Assembly (NCBI GenBank): GCA_964415675.1
Contig: CAYQBG010000007.1
Coordinates: 62,001 to 126,000 of the forward strand
Direction: 5' to 3'
DNA: 64,000 nucleotides
Origin: UBA5336 sp964415675
Lineage (GTDB): Bacteria; Pseudomonadota; Alphaproteobacteria; Caulobacterales; Hyphomonadaceae
Shown here: positions 50,541 through 59,180 of the stretch, piece by piece
Layout of the letters: the number at the start of each line of letters is the position of its first letter
Position numbering within the stretch: the first letter of the stretch is position 1
Translations under genes and position numbers: made by a program
The notes under the pieces: generated by a model
What the model was told of the DNA's origin: nothing
Databases searched by the model: none
What the model saw: the letters and a program-made list of their open reading frames with translations, nothing else

Positions 50541-51452
50541 TTATCGCCGGGCTGTCAGCAGCCGGCAAACCTCGTCGAGCTGTTCCAGGTCCCGATAGCG
50601 GATCCGGACTTCCCCACCAGACTCCTTGTGTCTGATATCGACGGCAAGACCGAGTGACCGCGTCAGGTCGGCTTCCAGCGCCTTGGTATCCACATCCTTG
50701 TCCTCGTCCGGCCCGGAACGAGCCTCATCGCTGCCGCGATCCTGAGCCTTCGCACGTTTAGCAAGAACTTCGACGTCGCGAACGCTCAGCCCTTTCCGGA
50801 TTACCCGTTCAGCAAGGCCCTCGGCATCCGGCGCATTGAGGAGGGCGCGCGCATGTCCGGCGGTCAGCCGCCCCTCACGCAGATGATCGCGCACACCGTC
50901 AGGCAAACCAAGTAGCCGCAGCGTATTCGCGATATGGGCACGGCTCTTGCCAACACTTTCCGCAAGCCCCTCCTGAGTGCGCCCGAAGCGTTTCATCAGG
51001 GCCTCATAGGCCTCGGCCTCTTCAATCGGGTTCAGGTCCGTCCTCTGGACATTTTCGATGATCCCGACTTCGAGGAGCGCCAGTTCGTCCATATCGCGCA
51101 CGATTGCCGGAATATTCGACAAGCCCGCGCGCTTGGCCGCACGCCAGCGCCGCTCACCGGCCACGATCTGGTACTGCCCCGGCGATTTCGGGTCCGGCCG
51201 CAAGAGTATCGCCTGCAACACGCCGCGCGTACGGATGGACTCGGCAAGCTCATCAAGCGCGGTCTCGTCAAAGACCTGCCGGGGCTGGGCCGGGTTCGCG
51301 CGGATATCCTTGACCGCGATCTCGCTGGGCCCGCGCGTGACCGGGCCAGCCTCCCCCTCGCCGGTCGGCGCAACCGCCTCCACCTCCCCGATCAATGAGG
51401 ACAGGCCTCGGCCGAGACGACTTGGCTTGGACTTGCCCGCATCCGCTGTCAT
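50541..51452 (-). CDS. parB: Chromosome-partitioning protein ParB (CTPase)
   Basis: 303 residues. The N-terminal LGRGLSSLIG (13-22) contacts and activates ParA; GERRWR (99-104) and ENVQRTDLNPIEEA are the CTP-binding and hydrolysis motifs; the helix-turn-helix in GKSRAHIANTLRLL binds parS; and the C-terminal KESGGEVRIRYRDLEQLDEVCRLL is the dimer domain. ParB loads at parS and spreads as a clamp. The ATG at 51452 overlaps the parA stop by four bases (ATGA). Three parS palindromes lie upstream within 4 kb. Confidence 0.98.
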   Translation of the reverse strand: MTADAGKSKPSRLGRGLSSLIGEVEAVAPTGEGEAGPVTRGPSEIAVKDIRANPAQPRQVFDETALDELAESIRTRGVLQAILLRPDPKSPGQYQIVAGERRWRAAKRAGLSNIPAIVRDMDELALLEVGIIENVQRTDLNPIEEAEAYEALMKRFGRTQEGLAESVGKSRAHIANTLRLLGLPDGVRDHLREGRLTAGHARALLNAPDAEGLAERVIRKGLSVRDVEVLAKRAKAQDRGSDEARSGPDEDKDVDTKALEADLTRSLGLAVDIRHKESGGEVRIRYRDLEQLDEVCRLLTARR

Positions 51453-52261
51453 GCTGCCTGTGCCGCCTTTTCACGTTGCAGGACTTCCGATGCGAGCCGG
51501 ATATAGGCCTCGCTGCCCGGGCACCTGTAATCGTAGAGCAGTGCCGGCTTGCCGAAGGACGGCGCTTCCGACAGCCGCACATTGCGCGGGATCACGGTGT
51601 TATAGACCTTGTTTCCGAAAAAGGCGCGAACCTCATCGGCGACCTGGTCGGACAGATTATTGCGCCTGTCATACATGGTCAGGACCACACCCTGAATATC
51701 GAGAGCCGGATTGAGGCCCGAGCGTACGATTTCAATCGTGTGCAGCAACTGGCTGAGCCCTTCCAAAGCGAGAAACTCACATTGCAGCGGCACCAGCAAG
51801 GCATCCGCCGCCGTCATGGCGTTGATCGTAAGGGCGGAAAGAGATGGCGGGCAATCGATCAGGATATAGTCATAAGGCGTCCCGCCATCGGCCGCGGCTC
51901 GCTCAAGATACCCACGCACCGCATCGCGAAGCCGATAGGACCGGCGAGCGTCACCGGCCAGTTCGGTTTCGACACCCGAGAGATTGTCGTCGCCTGGTAT
52001 AATATCGAGACGCGGAACAAGCGTCTGGACAACAGCCTGTTCGAGAGGCACGCGGTCCACCACCATATCATAACTGGTCAGCTCCCGGTCAGGCCGGCTG
52101 ATTCCGAGCCCGGTCGAGGCATTGCCCTGCGCGTCGAAATCAATCACGAGAACGCGCCGCCCGACCGCGGCCAGCGCTGTGCCGAGATTGATACTGGTGG
52201 TCGTCTTTCCGACGCCGCCCTTCTGGTTCGCGATCGCCAGGATGCGCGTGCCACTAGTCAT
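51449..52261 (-). CDS. parA: Chromosome-partitioning ATPase ParA
   Basis: 270-residue P-loop ATPase of the deviant Walker A type (KGGVGKTTT, residues 14-22). VLVIDFDAQGNASTGLGI and DCPPSLSALTINAMTAADALLVPLQCE complete Walker A' and B. It binds DNA as a dimer and positions ParB-parS complexes. The ATG at 52261 overlaps the rsmG end by eight bases; parB follows with an ATGA overlap, so rsmG-parA-parB is coupled. Confidence 0.98.
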   Translation of the reverse strand: MTSGTRILAIANQKGGVGKTTTSINLGTALAAVGRRVLVIDFDAQGNASTGLGISRPDRELTSYDMVVDRVPLEQAVVQTLVPRLDIIPGDDNLSGVETELAGDARRSYRLRDAVRGYLERAAADGGTPYDYILIDCPPSLSALTINAMTAADALLVPLQCEFLALEGLSQLLHTIEIVRSGLNPALDIQGVVLTMYDRRNNLSDQVADEVRAFFGNKVYNTVIPRNVRLSEAPSFGKPALLYDYRCPGSEAYIRLASEVLQREKAAQAA

Positions 52262-52889
52262 GGCGGACTACCTCCGAGATTTTGAGGATCGCCCCCTCCG
52301 AATGGGTGCGACTCACTATCGCCTCACACGTGAACGTCCAACTTTGTTTCGCCTGCGTCAATTCTTCCTGCCATGTGCGGCCCTTGGGAAACAGCGCTAT
52401 TCCACCTTTTTCCAACCAGGGCGCTGCCAGATCGAGCAATCTCGGCAACGGCGCAAGCGCGCGAGCGGTCACTGCATCGACCTGGCGAGGCGCGAGCGTT
52501 TCGACCCGGGCCTGTCGGACAGTCACCGACAGCCCCGCCGCTTCCGCCGCCGCCCGCAGGAAAGCGCATTTCTTTCCGACACTCTCGACCAACTCGACCC
52601 TCATATCGGGCGCGAGGGCTCCGGCCAGGATCAGGCCCGGAAACCCCGCACCCGAGCCGAAATCGACCATCTCGCCGGTCGATGGAAGATGCTCGACAAG
52701 CTGGAGACTGTCGGCCACATGGCGCGACCAGACGAGCGGCCACTCTTTCGGCCCAATCAAATTCATGCGCAAGCGCCACTCATCCAGAACCGACACTATC
52801 CGGTCGATCCGGTCGACTGTTTCACGTGAAACATCGAAACTGTCCAGAACATCGCGCCGGCCCGGCCGCATATTCGTCATCTGGCTCAA
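52254..52889 (-). CDS. rsmG: 16S rRNA m7G methyltransferase RsmG (GidB)
   Basis: 211 residues. The SAM pocket is VDFGSGAGFPGLILA; RHVADSLQLVEHL and TARALAPLPRLLDLA are family motifs. It methylates 16S rRNA G527. The gene overlaps mnmG by four bases and parA by eight. A perfect parS palindrome at 52818-52833 lies in its 5' part and encodes part of FDVSRETVD. Position between mnmG and parA is the common bacterial order. Confidence 0.95.
   Translation of the reverse strand: MSQMTNMRPGRRDVLDSFDVSRETVDRIDRIVSVLDEWRLRMNLIGPKEWPLVWSRHVADSLQLVEHLPSTGEMVDFGSGAGFPGLILAGALAPDMRVELVESVGKKCAFLRAAAEAAGLSVTVRQARVETLAPRQVDAVTARALAPLPRLLDLAAPWLEKGGIALFPKGRTWQEELTQAKQSWTFTCEAIVSRTHSEGAILKISEVVRHD
52818..52833. 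other. parS centromere site 1 (inside rsmG)
   Basis: The 16-bp palindrome TGTTTCACGTGAAACA is the exact consensus ParB-binding site. It is in the rsmG coding frame and encodes residues of VSRET. Confidence 0.95.
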
Positions 52890-54754
52890 CTCGCCTTCCG
52901 CACGCCCGAACGCACATGGCCGAGCAGCGCGGTGAGGGCCCCGGGTGTCATCCCCTCTATCCGCGCGGCCTGGCCAATCGTCGCCGGCCGGATCAGGTCG
53001 AGTTTCGAGCGCGCCTCATTCGACAACCCGCCAACGCGGGCATAGTCGATATGTTCGGGAATTATCAGGCCCTCATCGCGGCGCATGGCTGCCACGTCGT
53101 CGGCCTGGCGCGCGATATAGCCAGCATATTGCGCCTCGATTTCCATCTGCCTGCGGGTTGCCTCGGAAATGCCGGACAGTTCCGGCCAGGCCTCCACCAA
53201 TTCGGAAAAACCAATCCCGGGATAGGCAAGATAATCCATCGCGCTGCGAATTCGGCCATCCTTATTGACCTTCCAGCCGAGGCTAACCGCTGCGGATGGT
53301 GGCATACGGAGACTTTCCAAGCATTCGCGTGCCTCTGTCAGGCGCGCGTGTTTCACGTGAAACATCTGTGCGCGATCACTTCCGACCAGCCCCCAGTCCT
53401 CACCGATCCGGGTGAGGCGCTGATCGGCATTGTCCGCCCTCAGGGCGAGCCGATATTCTGCCCGCGACGTGAACATCCGATATGGCTCAGTCACCCCGCG
53501 CGTGACGAGATCGTCGATCAGGACACCAATATAAGCCTGGGCGCGGTCGAGCACAGCCGCCGGCAATCCACGCACCTGGCGCGCAGCATTAAGCCCGGCC
53601 ATCAGGCCCTGGGCTCCGGCTTCTTCATAGCCTGTCGTTCCGTTAATCTGACCGGCGAGAAAAAGCCCGTGGACCGCTCTCAGTTCGAGACCGGATGTCA
53701 GCGCTCTCGGATCGACATAATCATATTCGATAGCGTAGCCGTATTGTATTACGCGCGCATTCGCGAGCGCCGGGATGGTCCTCAGAAACTTGTCCTGAAT
53801 GTCTTCCGGCAGCGAAGTGGAAATCCCGTTCGGATACACTGTGTCATCATCAAGACCTTCCGGTTCAAGGAAAATCTGATGCCGGTCGCGGTTCGCGAAC
53901 CGGTCGACCTTGTCTTCGATCGATGGGCAATAGCGCGGACCCCGCCCGGCAATCGCACCCGAATAGACTGCGGACCGCTCGAGATTCCCGGCAATCACCG
54001 CATGCGTCTCAGCATTTGTGTAGGTCATGCCGCAAGCAATCTGGGGCACGCATATGCGCGGTGTCATTTCGCTGAAGGGGACCAGCTCCCTATCTGCTGG
54101 CTGCATGTCACAGACAGACCAGTCGATGCTGGTCCCATCAAGCCGGGCAGGTGTCCCGGTTTTCAGACGGCCCATGGGCAGGCCAAACCCGTAAAGTCGG
54201 TCAGCCAGGCCAATGGCAGGTTCCTCGCCAGCGCGCCCTGCCGCGATCCGCCGCTCGCCAATATGGATGAGTCCCTTCAGGAATGTGCCCGTGGTAATGA
54301 CGACCGCGCTCGCATCATACCGCGCGCCGCCCAATCCGATAACGCCGGCAACACGCCCTGACTCAACAACAAGATCTTCCACACCGTCTTCGATCACAAT
54401 CAGATTGTCGTGGGAGGCAATCGCCGCCTGCATCCCCTGGCGATACAGCTTGCGGTCCATCTGCGCACGCGGGCCCCAGACAGCTGGGCCCTTGGAACGA
54501 TTCAGCATCCGAAACTGAATGCCCGCCTGGTCCGCGATCCGGCCCATCAAACCATCAAGCGCATCAATCTCACGAACGAGATGACCTTTTCCGAGCCCCC
54601 CGATCGCCGGGTTGCAAGACATCTCACCGATTGTTGAGCGCTTGTGTGTCACCAGAGCCGTAAGCGCCCCGGTTCGGGCGGCCGCTGAGGCGGCCTCGCA
54701 ACCGGCATGGCCACCTCCGACAACAATCACATCAAATGCCGACATTCCGGTCAT
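52886..54754 (-). CDS. mnmG: tRNA uridine-5-carboxymethylaminomethyl modification protein MnmG (GidA)
   Basis: 622-residue FAD/NAD-dependent partner of MnmE in wobble-uridine modification. The FAD motif GGGHAGCEAA is at residues 13-22, and DGLMGRIADQAGIQFRMLN is the family block. Cys residues SCNPAIGG (catalytic region) follow the FAD domain. SD GGGAAG lies about 6 bases before the ATG at 54754. Its end overlaps rsmG by four bases. A perfect parS palindrome at 53349-53364 lies in its C-terminal half. Confidence 0.98.
   Translation of the reverse strand: MTGMSAFDVIVVGGGHAGCEAASAAARTGALTALVTHKRSTIGEMSCNPAIGGLGKGHLVREIDALDGLMGRIADQAGIQFRMLNRSKGPAVWGPRAQMDRKLYRQGMQAAIASHDNLIVIEDGVEDLVVESGRVAGVIGLGGARYDASAVVITTGTFLKGLIHIGERRIAAGRAGEEPAIGLADRLYGFGLPMGRLKTGTPARLDGTSIDWSVCDMQPADRELVPFSEMTPRICVPQIACGMTYTNAETHAVIAGNLERSAVYSGAIAGRGPRYCPSIEDKVDRFANRDRHQIFLEPEGLDDDTVYPNGISTSLPEDIQDKFLRTIPALANARVIQYGYAIEYDYVDPRALTSGLELRAVHGLFLAGQINGTTGYEEAGAQGLMAGLNAARQVRGLPAAVLDRAQAYIGVLIDDLVTRGVTEPYRMFTSRAEYRLALRADNADQRLTRIGEDWGLVGSDRAQMFHVKHARLTEARECLESLRMPPSAAVSLGWKVNKDGRIRSAMDYLAYPGIGFSELVEAWPELSGISEATRRQMEIEAQYAGYIARQADDVAAMRRDEGLIIPEHIDYARVGGLSNEARSKLDLIRPATIGQAARIEGMTPGALTALLGHVRSGVRKAS
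53349..53364. other. parS centromere site 2 (inside mnmG)
   Basis: A second perfect copy of TGTTTCACGTGAAACA, 516 bp from site 1 on the same strand side. In the mnmG frame it encodes MFHVKHA. Confidence 0.95.
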
Positions 54755-54813
54755 TGCGTCTTCCCGATCCTAGTCTCGTCAGCCCCGCTATATAGGCAAA
54801 AACCCGGCTGGCG

Positions 54814-56160
54814 TCACTTGCCGATGCAGAACTGGGAGAACACTTCTCCAAGCACGTCCTCAACGCCGATTTCGCCAACAAGCCCGGACAGCGCACGGAC
54901 CGTCAGCCTCATGTCCTCTGCGGCCAGTTCCGCATGGCCCCGGTCCTCAAGAAGATTTGACGCGGTTTCCAGATAACGGGCAGCCTCAGTCAGTCGCTCG
55001 CGATGGCGCCGCCGCGTGATCAGCGGCGCTGGCCGGCTGGCGACGTGTCCGGAAATGATCTCGCCCAATCTCTCTATCAAAGCGTCGAGCCCGTCTCCGG
55101 AGTGCGCCGAAACTTCGAGTGTTTCACGTGAAACAATCCCGGGGCCGCTCGCGGACAGATCGGACTTGTTCGCAATAATGAGGTCCCCAGGCCGTAGCGT
55201 CTGGCGCGCAAGCGTTTCAGGATCGCTCGCGTGATCATTCGAATCCAAGATCAATAGCCTCAGATCGGCAGTCTCGGACGCTATTCGCGCACGGCGTATC
55301 CCCTCGACTTCGATCACATCTTCGCTTTCGCGCAAGCCTGCCGTATCAAGCAGATAGACCAGATGCCCGGCGATATCGAGCCGCACCTCTATGACGTCAC
55401 GTGTCGTGCCTGGCAATGCTGTGACAATTGCAGCCTCGCGCCCCGCCAGGCGGTTCAGCAAGCTGGACTTCCCGGCATTCGGCGCACCAACCAGCGCAAT
55501 TCGGAAGCCTTCGCGCACTTTCTCGCCCAGGCCACCATCATCGAGCGCGTTTGCGATGGCGCGGCGCAGATGGGCCAGCCGGGAAAGCACCTCATCATGA
55601 GTAAAGTCTGGCGCGTCTTCCTCATCAGGAAAATCGACGGCAACTTCGACCAGAGCCAGCGCTTCAAGTAGGGTCTTCCGCCAATCCGCGAACCTGTCAG
55701 ATAATTGTCCACCAAGCTGGCGCAGGGCCTGTTCCCGTTGAGCCTGCGTTTCCGCATCGATGAGATCGGCAATACCTTCTGCCTGCGTCAGGTCGAGTTT
55801 GCCTGCCTCAAAAGCGCGCCGCGTAAACTCACCGGGCTCGGCAAGGCGGACAGTTCCGGCCGCGGTGAGGACGTCGAGTGTGCCATCGATGACGGCTCGA
55901 CCGCCATGGACCGACAATTCAAGGACATCTTCCCCAGTGTAACTGAATGGTGCTGGATAATACACAGCGATGGCATCATCGATCTGTTGCCCGGCTGTAT
56001 CGAGGATGCGAACACGGGTTGCTCTGCGCGCCATGAGTTTCGTTCCGTCCAGACATGCGCTGATCAGATCAGGAACCGCAGGGCCCGACACACGAATAAG
56101 GGCTATGGCTGAAGGCGTGGCGCCGGTGGCCAGCGCACAGATTGTTTCGGTCTGCGTCAT
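54814..56160 (-). CDS. mnmE: tRNA modification GTPase MnmE (TrmE)
   Basis: 448 residues: an N-terminal formyl-THF-binding domain (TICALATGATPSAIALIRVSG, then EPGEFTRRAF), a G domain (GAPNAGKSS from residue 225, DTAGLRE, NKSD) and the C-terminal FCIGK. It pairs with MnmG. The gene starts 60 bases after the rho stop and ends 59 bases before mnmG. A perfect parS palindrome at 55120-55135 lies between the NKSD motif and the C-terminal helices. Confidence 0.98.
   Translation of the reverse strand: MTQTETICALATGATPSAIALIRVSGPAVPDLISACLDGTKLMARRATRVRILDTAGQQIDDAIAVYYPAPFSYTGEDVLELSVHGGRAVIDGTLDVLTAAGTVRLAEPGEFTRRAFEAGKLDLTQAEGIADLIDAETQAQREQALRQLGGQLSDRFADWRKTLLEALALVEVAVDFPDEEDAPDFTHDEVLSRLAHLRRAIANALDDGGLGEKVREGFRIALVGAPNAGKSSLLNRLAGREAAIVTALPGTTRDVIEVRLDIAGHLVYLLDTAGLRESEDVIEVEGIRRARIASETADLRLLILDSNDHASDPETLARQTLRPGDLIIANKSDLSASGPGIVSRETLEVSAHSGDGLDALIERLGEIISGHVASRPAPLITRRRHRERLTEAARYLETASNLLEDRGHAELAAEDMRLTVRALSGLVGEIGVEDVLGEVFSQFCIGK
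55120..55135. other. parS centromere site 3 (inside mnmE)
   Basis: A third perfect copy of TGTTTCACGTGAAACA, 1.8 kb from site 2 and about 5.1 kb from the putative origin at 60219. In the mnmE frame it encodes VSRET. Confidence 0.95.
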
Positions 56161-56220
56161 GGCCGCCAGAAATGTGCGAGAATGCCGCCCGGCACAAGTA
56201 TGTCGCTGAGCCCTCGAGCC

Positions 56221-57510
56221 CTAATTCTTCATGGCCTCGAAGAATTCGTCATTGGTCTTGGTCTGGCGAAGCTTGTCCAGAAGAAAGTCAATGGCGTCAG
56301 AGGTTCCCATCGGGTTGAGGATGCGCCGCAGGATGAAGATTTTCTGCAACTGCTCCTTGGGTGTGATGAGCTCTTCTTTCCGGGTGCCGGATTTCATAAT
56401 GTCCATGGCTGGGAAAACGCGCTTGTCAGCGACTTTTCTGTCGAGGACAATCTCACAATTACCCGTGCCCTTGAATTCCTCGAAGATGACCTCGTCCATC
56501 CTTGAGCCGGTCTCAATCAGCGCGGTGGCGATGATGGTGAGTGAGCCACCATTTTCAATATTCCGCGCAGCGCCAAAGAAGCGCTTGGGTCGCTGGAGCG
56601 CGTTGGCATCAACACCACCGGTCAGCACTTTGCCGGAGCTGGGGACGGTCGTGTTATAGGCGCGCCCGAGACGCGTGATTGAGTCGAGCAGGATCACGAC
56701 ATCGCGCCCATGTTCGGCCAGGCGTTTCGCCTTTTCGATCACCATTTCCGAGACCTGGACATGGCGCATGGAGGGCTCATCGAAAGTGGACGAGACGACC
56801 TCACCCTTCACTGTCCGCTTCATATCGGTCACTTCTTCGGGACGCTCGTCAATCAGCAGAACGATCAAGTAGCATTCGGGATGATTCTCTTCGATCGACT
56901 TGGCGATGTTCTGAAGAAGAACAGTCTTGCCGGTGCGGGGCGGTGCGACAATCAGAGCGCGCTGGCCTTTGCCAATTGGCGACACGATATCGATCACCCG
57001 GCCAGACCGATCCTTTTTCGTTGGATCTGAGGCTTCCATTTCCAGGCGCTCTTCGGGATAGAGCGGCGTTAGATTGTCGAAATGGACTTTTTGCCGGGCT
57101 TTCTCAGGGTCTTCAAAATTGATCGTCGTGACGTCTGTCAGCGCGAAATAGCGCTCATTCTCACGCGGCTCAGTGATTTTGCCTTCGATTGAATCGCCGG
57201 TGCGAAGCCCAGCCTTTTTCAGGACTTGCGGGCTGACATAAATGTCATCTGGCCCCGGCAGATAATTCGATTCCGGCGAGCGCAGGAAACCGAAACCGTC
57301 GGACAAAACCTCCAGGACGCCTGCGCCGATAATCTCGACGTCGCGCTCAGCCAGTTCTTTGAGAATGGCGAACAGCATGTCCTGTGTTCGCAACGACGAA
57401 GCGTTCTCAACCTCCAGCTCTTCTGCATATTTCAGCAGTTCAGTCGGAGATTTGGCTTTAAGGTCGCGTAGCGCCACGTGAGTGACGTGATCGAAAGACG
57501 TGTCAGGCAT
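56221..57510 (-). CDS. rho: Transcription termination factor Rho
   Basis: 429-residue RNA-dependent ATPase hexamer. The N-terminal helical and cold-shock part (GVLEVLSDGFGFLRSPESNYL), Walker A PPRTGKT (190-196), LIVLLIDERPEEVTDM, the Q-loop LGRAYNTTVPSSGK and the R-loop region are all recognisable. The start codon at 57510 follows a 143-base leader whose length suits Rho autoregulation, although no specific element is identified. Confidence 0.98.
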   Translation of the reverse strand: MPDTSFDHVTHVALRDLKAKSPTELLKYAEELEVENASSLRTQDMLFAILKELAERDVEIIGAGVLEVLSDGFGFLRSPESNYLPGPDDIYVSPQVLKKAGLRTGDSIEGKITEPRENERYFALTDVTTINFEDPEKARQKVHFDNLTPLYPEERLEMEASDPTKKDRSGRVIDIVSPIGKGQRALIVAPPRTGKTVLLQNIAKSIEENHPECYLIVLLIDERPEEVTDMKRTVKGEVVSSTFDEPSMRHVQVSEMVIEKAKRLAEHGRDVVILLDSITRLGRAYNTTVPSSGKVLTGGVDANALQRPKRFFGAARNIENGGSLTIIATALIETGSRMDEVIFEEFKGTGNCEIVLDRKVADKRVFPAMDIMKSGTRKEELITPKEQLQKIFILRRILNPMGTSDAIDFLLDKLRQTKTNDEFFEAMKN

Positions 57511-57653
57511 GATTCCCGGGATGTGAGATGCGGCGCGGAAAGGAACAGCCGGGCCAGAGATGACGGGAGCGTTGATTTAACGACTCTGCGTGACACCTTA
57601 TGTGAGCAGCGGCTTTCACTCGTCAAGCGAAGATTTCACGACATCGGTCGAAA

Positions 57654-58088
57654 TCAGAACCCAGGCTTGAGAATCGCGAGAAAAACAACACCGATCATCA
57701 ACACGAACGGCACCTCATTCATCATGCGCAAGCGCTTCTCGGAAACACCTTCCCCGCCCGCATCCACCTTCTTTCCAATCGCGATAATCCAGCCGTGAAG
57801 ACCGGAGATGATGAGAACCAGGACAAGCTTCACCAAAAACCAGTGAGCCGACAACAAGGCCGGATTCAACCAGATCATTGCCAATCCCAGCAGCCAGACC
57901 AGGACAAGCGACGGGTTGAGAATGATCAGCCGAAGCCGGCGGGCCGCATCTCGCATAGTTTCGAAAAGCGCCTCGCCAGGCTTCGAAGACAGCTGGTATA
58001 TCCGCAGCCTCGGGGCCATGAGGAGTCCCGCCATCAGGGCAATCACGAAAACCAGATGCGTGGCCTTGATTATCAGATAAACGCTCAT
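57654..58088 (-). CDS. hemJ: Protoporphyrinogen IX oxidase HemJ
   Basis: 144-residue membrane protein with four helices; ATHLVFVIALMAGLLMAPRLRIYQ holds the conserved His in the first helix, and NPSLVLVWLLGLAMIWL the second. HemJ oxidises protoporphyrinogen IX to protoporphyrin IX in many bacteria lacking HemG/HemY oxidases. Its ATG forms ATGA with the hemH stop, consistent with coupled heme synthesis. Heme-binding by His is known from the family. Confidence 0.92.
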   Translation of the reverse strand: MSVYLIIKATHLVFVIALMAGLLMAPRLRIYQLSSKPGEALFETMRDAARRLRLIILNPSLVLVWLLGLAMIWLNPALLSAHWFLVKLVLVLIISGLHGWIIAIGKKVDAGGEGVSEKRLRMMNEVPFVLMIGVVFLAILKPGF

Positions 58089-59131
58089 CGTTTTTCCATT
58101 TGAGCAAACGGGCAGTCGCTGAACCCTTCAGGGCAAATCTGTCCGCCTTCGCAAGAGCGCAGCCGCTGGCTGGAATTGAGCGTGGCCAGGGTTTCATCGG
58201 CAAGCGCCTTGATGAACAGCGTATCTGTGCCGAGGGCAGGCACAGTATGATAACCGGCCGCCCCATGAGCTTCAGCCACTTCGCGATATTCTTCGCCAAG
58301 CTCGACAAGCGTTTCAATATGGTCGGACACAAACGCAATCGGAGCAATCAGGATCATTTTCCCGCCCCTGGCCGCAGCCTCCACCTCGGCCTCCGTGTCC
58401 GGCCCGATCCATTTGAGTGGCCCCACTCGGGACTGGTAGCAGACCTGCGTGTCCCAGTCTCCGGGCAGGTGGGTTCGCAACCGGCGGGCCATTTCCTCGA
58501 CCTGATACTGGTAGGGATCGCCTTTGGCGACGACACTTTCGGGGAGCCCATGCGCTGACATGAGGAGTTTCACATTTCCGGGCTCACCGGCGGCTTTCCA
58601 GCAATCCTTGATCTGGCGCGCATGGGAAGCGATAAAGTCCTGATTGAATGGATAACAGCAAAGGGTGCGCACGGGCCGGTCGTAATGCCGGTCCCATTCA
58701 GCAAGGGAAGAGCCGGTCGTTGTTGAGGAAAACTGCGGATAGAGCGGCAAGAGAAGTGTCTCATCGGGTGCCCATTCCATCGCTTCCGCCGCCGCTTCCT
58801 TTGTGAACGGATGCCAGTAGCGCATGGCGATGAAGGCGCGGAACTCGTGGCCCGGCATCCGCTCGCTCAGTTCAGCAACAAGCGCATCGGCCTGTTTTTG
58901 GGTCTCCCCAAGCAGGGGCGAGCCGCCACCCGGGGCATCCATCATCGCATAATTTTTCTTCACCGCTGGCGCGCGCGTGCGCGAAATCAGCCTGGATAAT
59001 AGGAAGCGGATTGGCGCAGGGGCCCGGATGATCGCGGGATCCTTGAACAGGTTTTCCAGGAATGGCCGGATATTTTCCTGCCGGTCAGGGCCTCCGAGAT
59101 TGAACAATACAATAGCAACACGACGGCCCAT
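58085..59131 (-). CDS. hemH: Ferrochelatase with C-terminal [2Fe-2S]-type cysteines
   Basis: Inserts iron into protoporphyrin IX. 348 residues: FNLGGPD near the start, MRYWHPF, LYPQFSSTTTGSS, the catalytic SAHGLPES, and PIAFVSDHIETLVELGEEY with the proposed catalytic Glu. The last 22 residues carry three cysteines (Cys327, Cys333, Cys340, C-x5-C-x6-C) resembling the iron-sulfur ligands of alphaproteobacterial and eukaryotic ferrochelatases. The remaining fourth ligand is upstream and not obvious. ATG at 59131 has an AGGAG SD about 8 bases away. Confidence 0.96.
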   Translation of the reverse strand: MGRRVAIVLFNLGGPDRQENIRPFLENLFKDPAIIRAPAPIRFLLSRLISRTRAPAVKKNYAMMDAPGGGSPLLGETQKQADALVAELSERMPGHEFRAFIAMRYWHPFTKEAAAEAMEWAPDETLLLPLYPQFSSTTTGSSLAEWDRHYDRPVRTLCCYPFNQDFIASHARQIKDCWKAAGEPGNVKLLMSAHGLPESVVAKGDPYQYQVEEMARRLRTHLPGDWDTQVCYQSRVGPLKWIGPDTEAEVEAAARGGKMILIAPIAFVSDHIETLVELGEEYREVAEAHGAAGYHTVPALGTDTLFIKALADETLATLNSSQRLRSCEGGQICPEGFSDCPFAQMEKR

Positions 59132-59180
59132 ACGCCTTCTCCTAACTTAAATCGCGACACCGGAAGCTGTTTGCGAACGT

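Noticed and set aside
52373..54361. Long open frame (about 660 codons) on the plus strand opposite mnmG and rsmG
   Set aside because: It lies antisense to two conserved enzymes, has no family resemblance and its composition follows from the codon pattern of the minus-strand genes.
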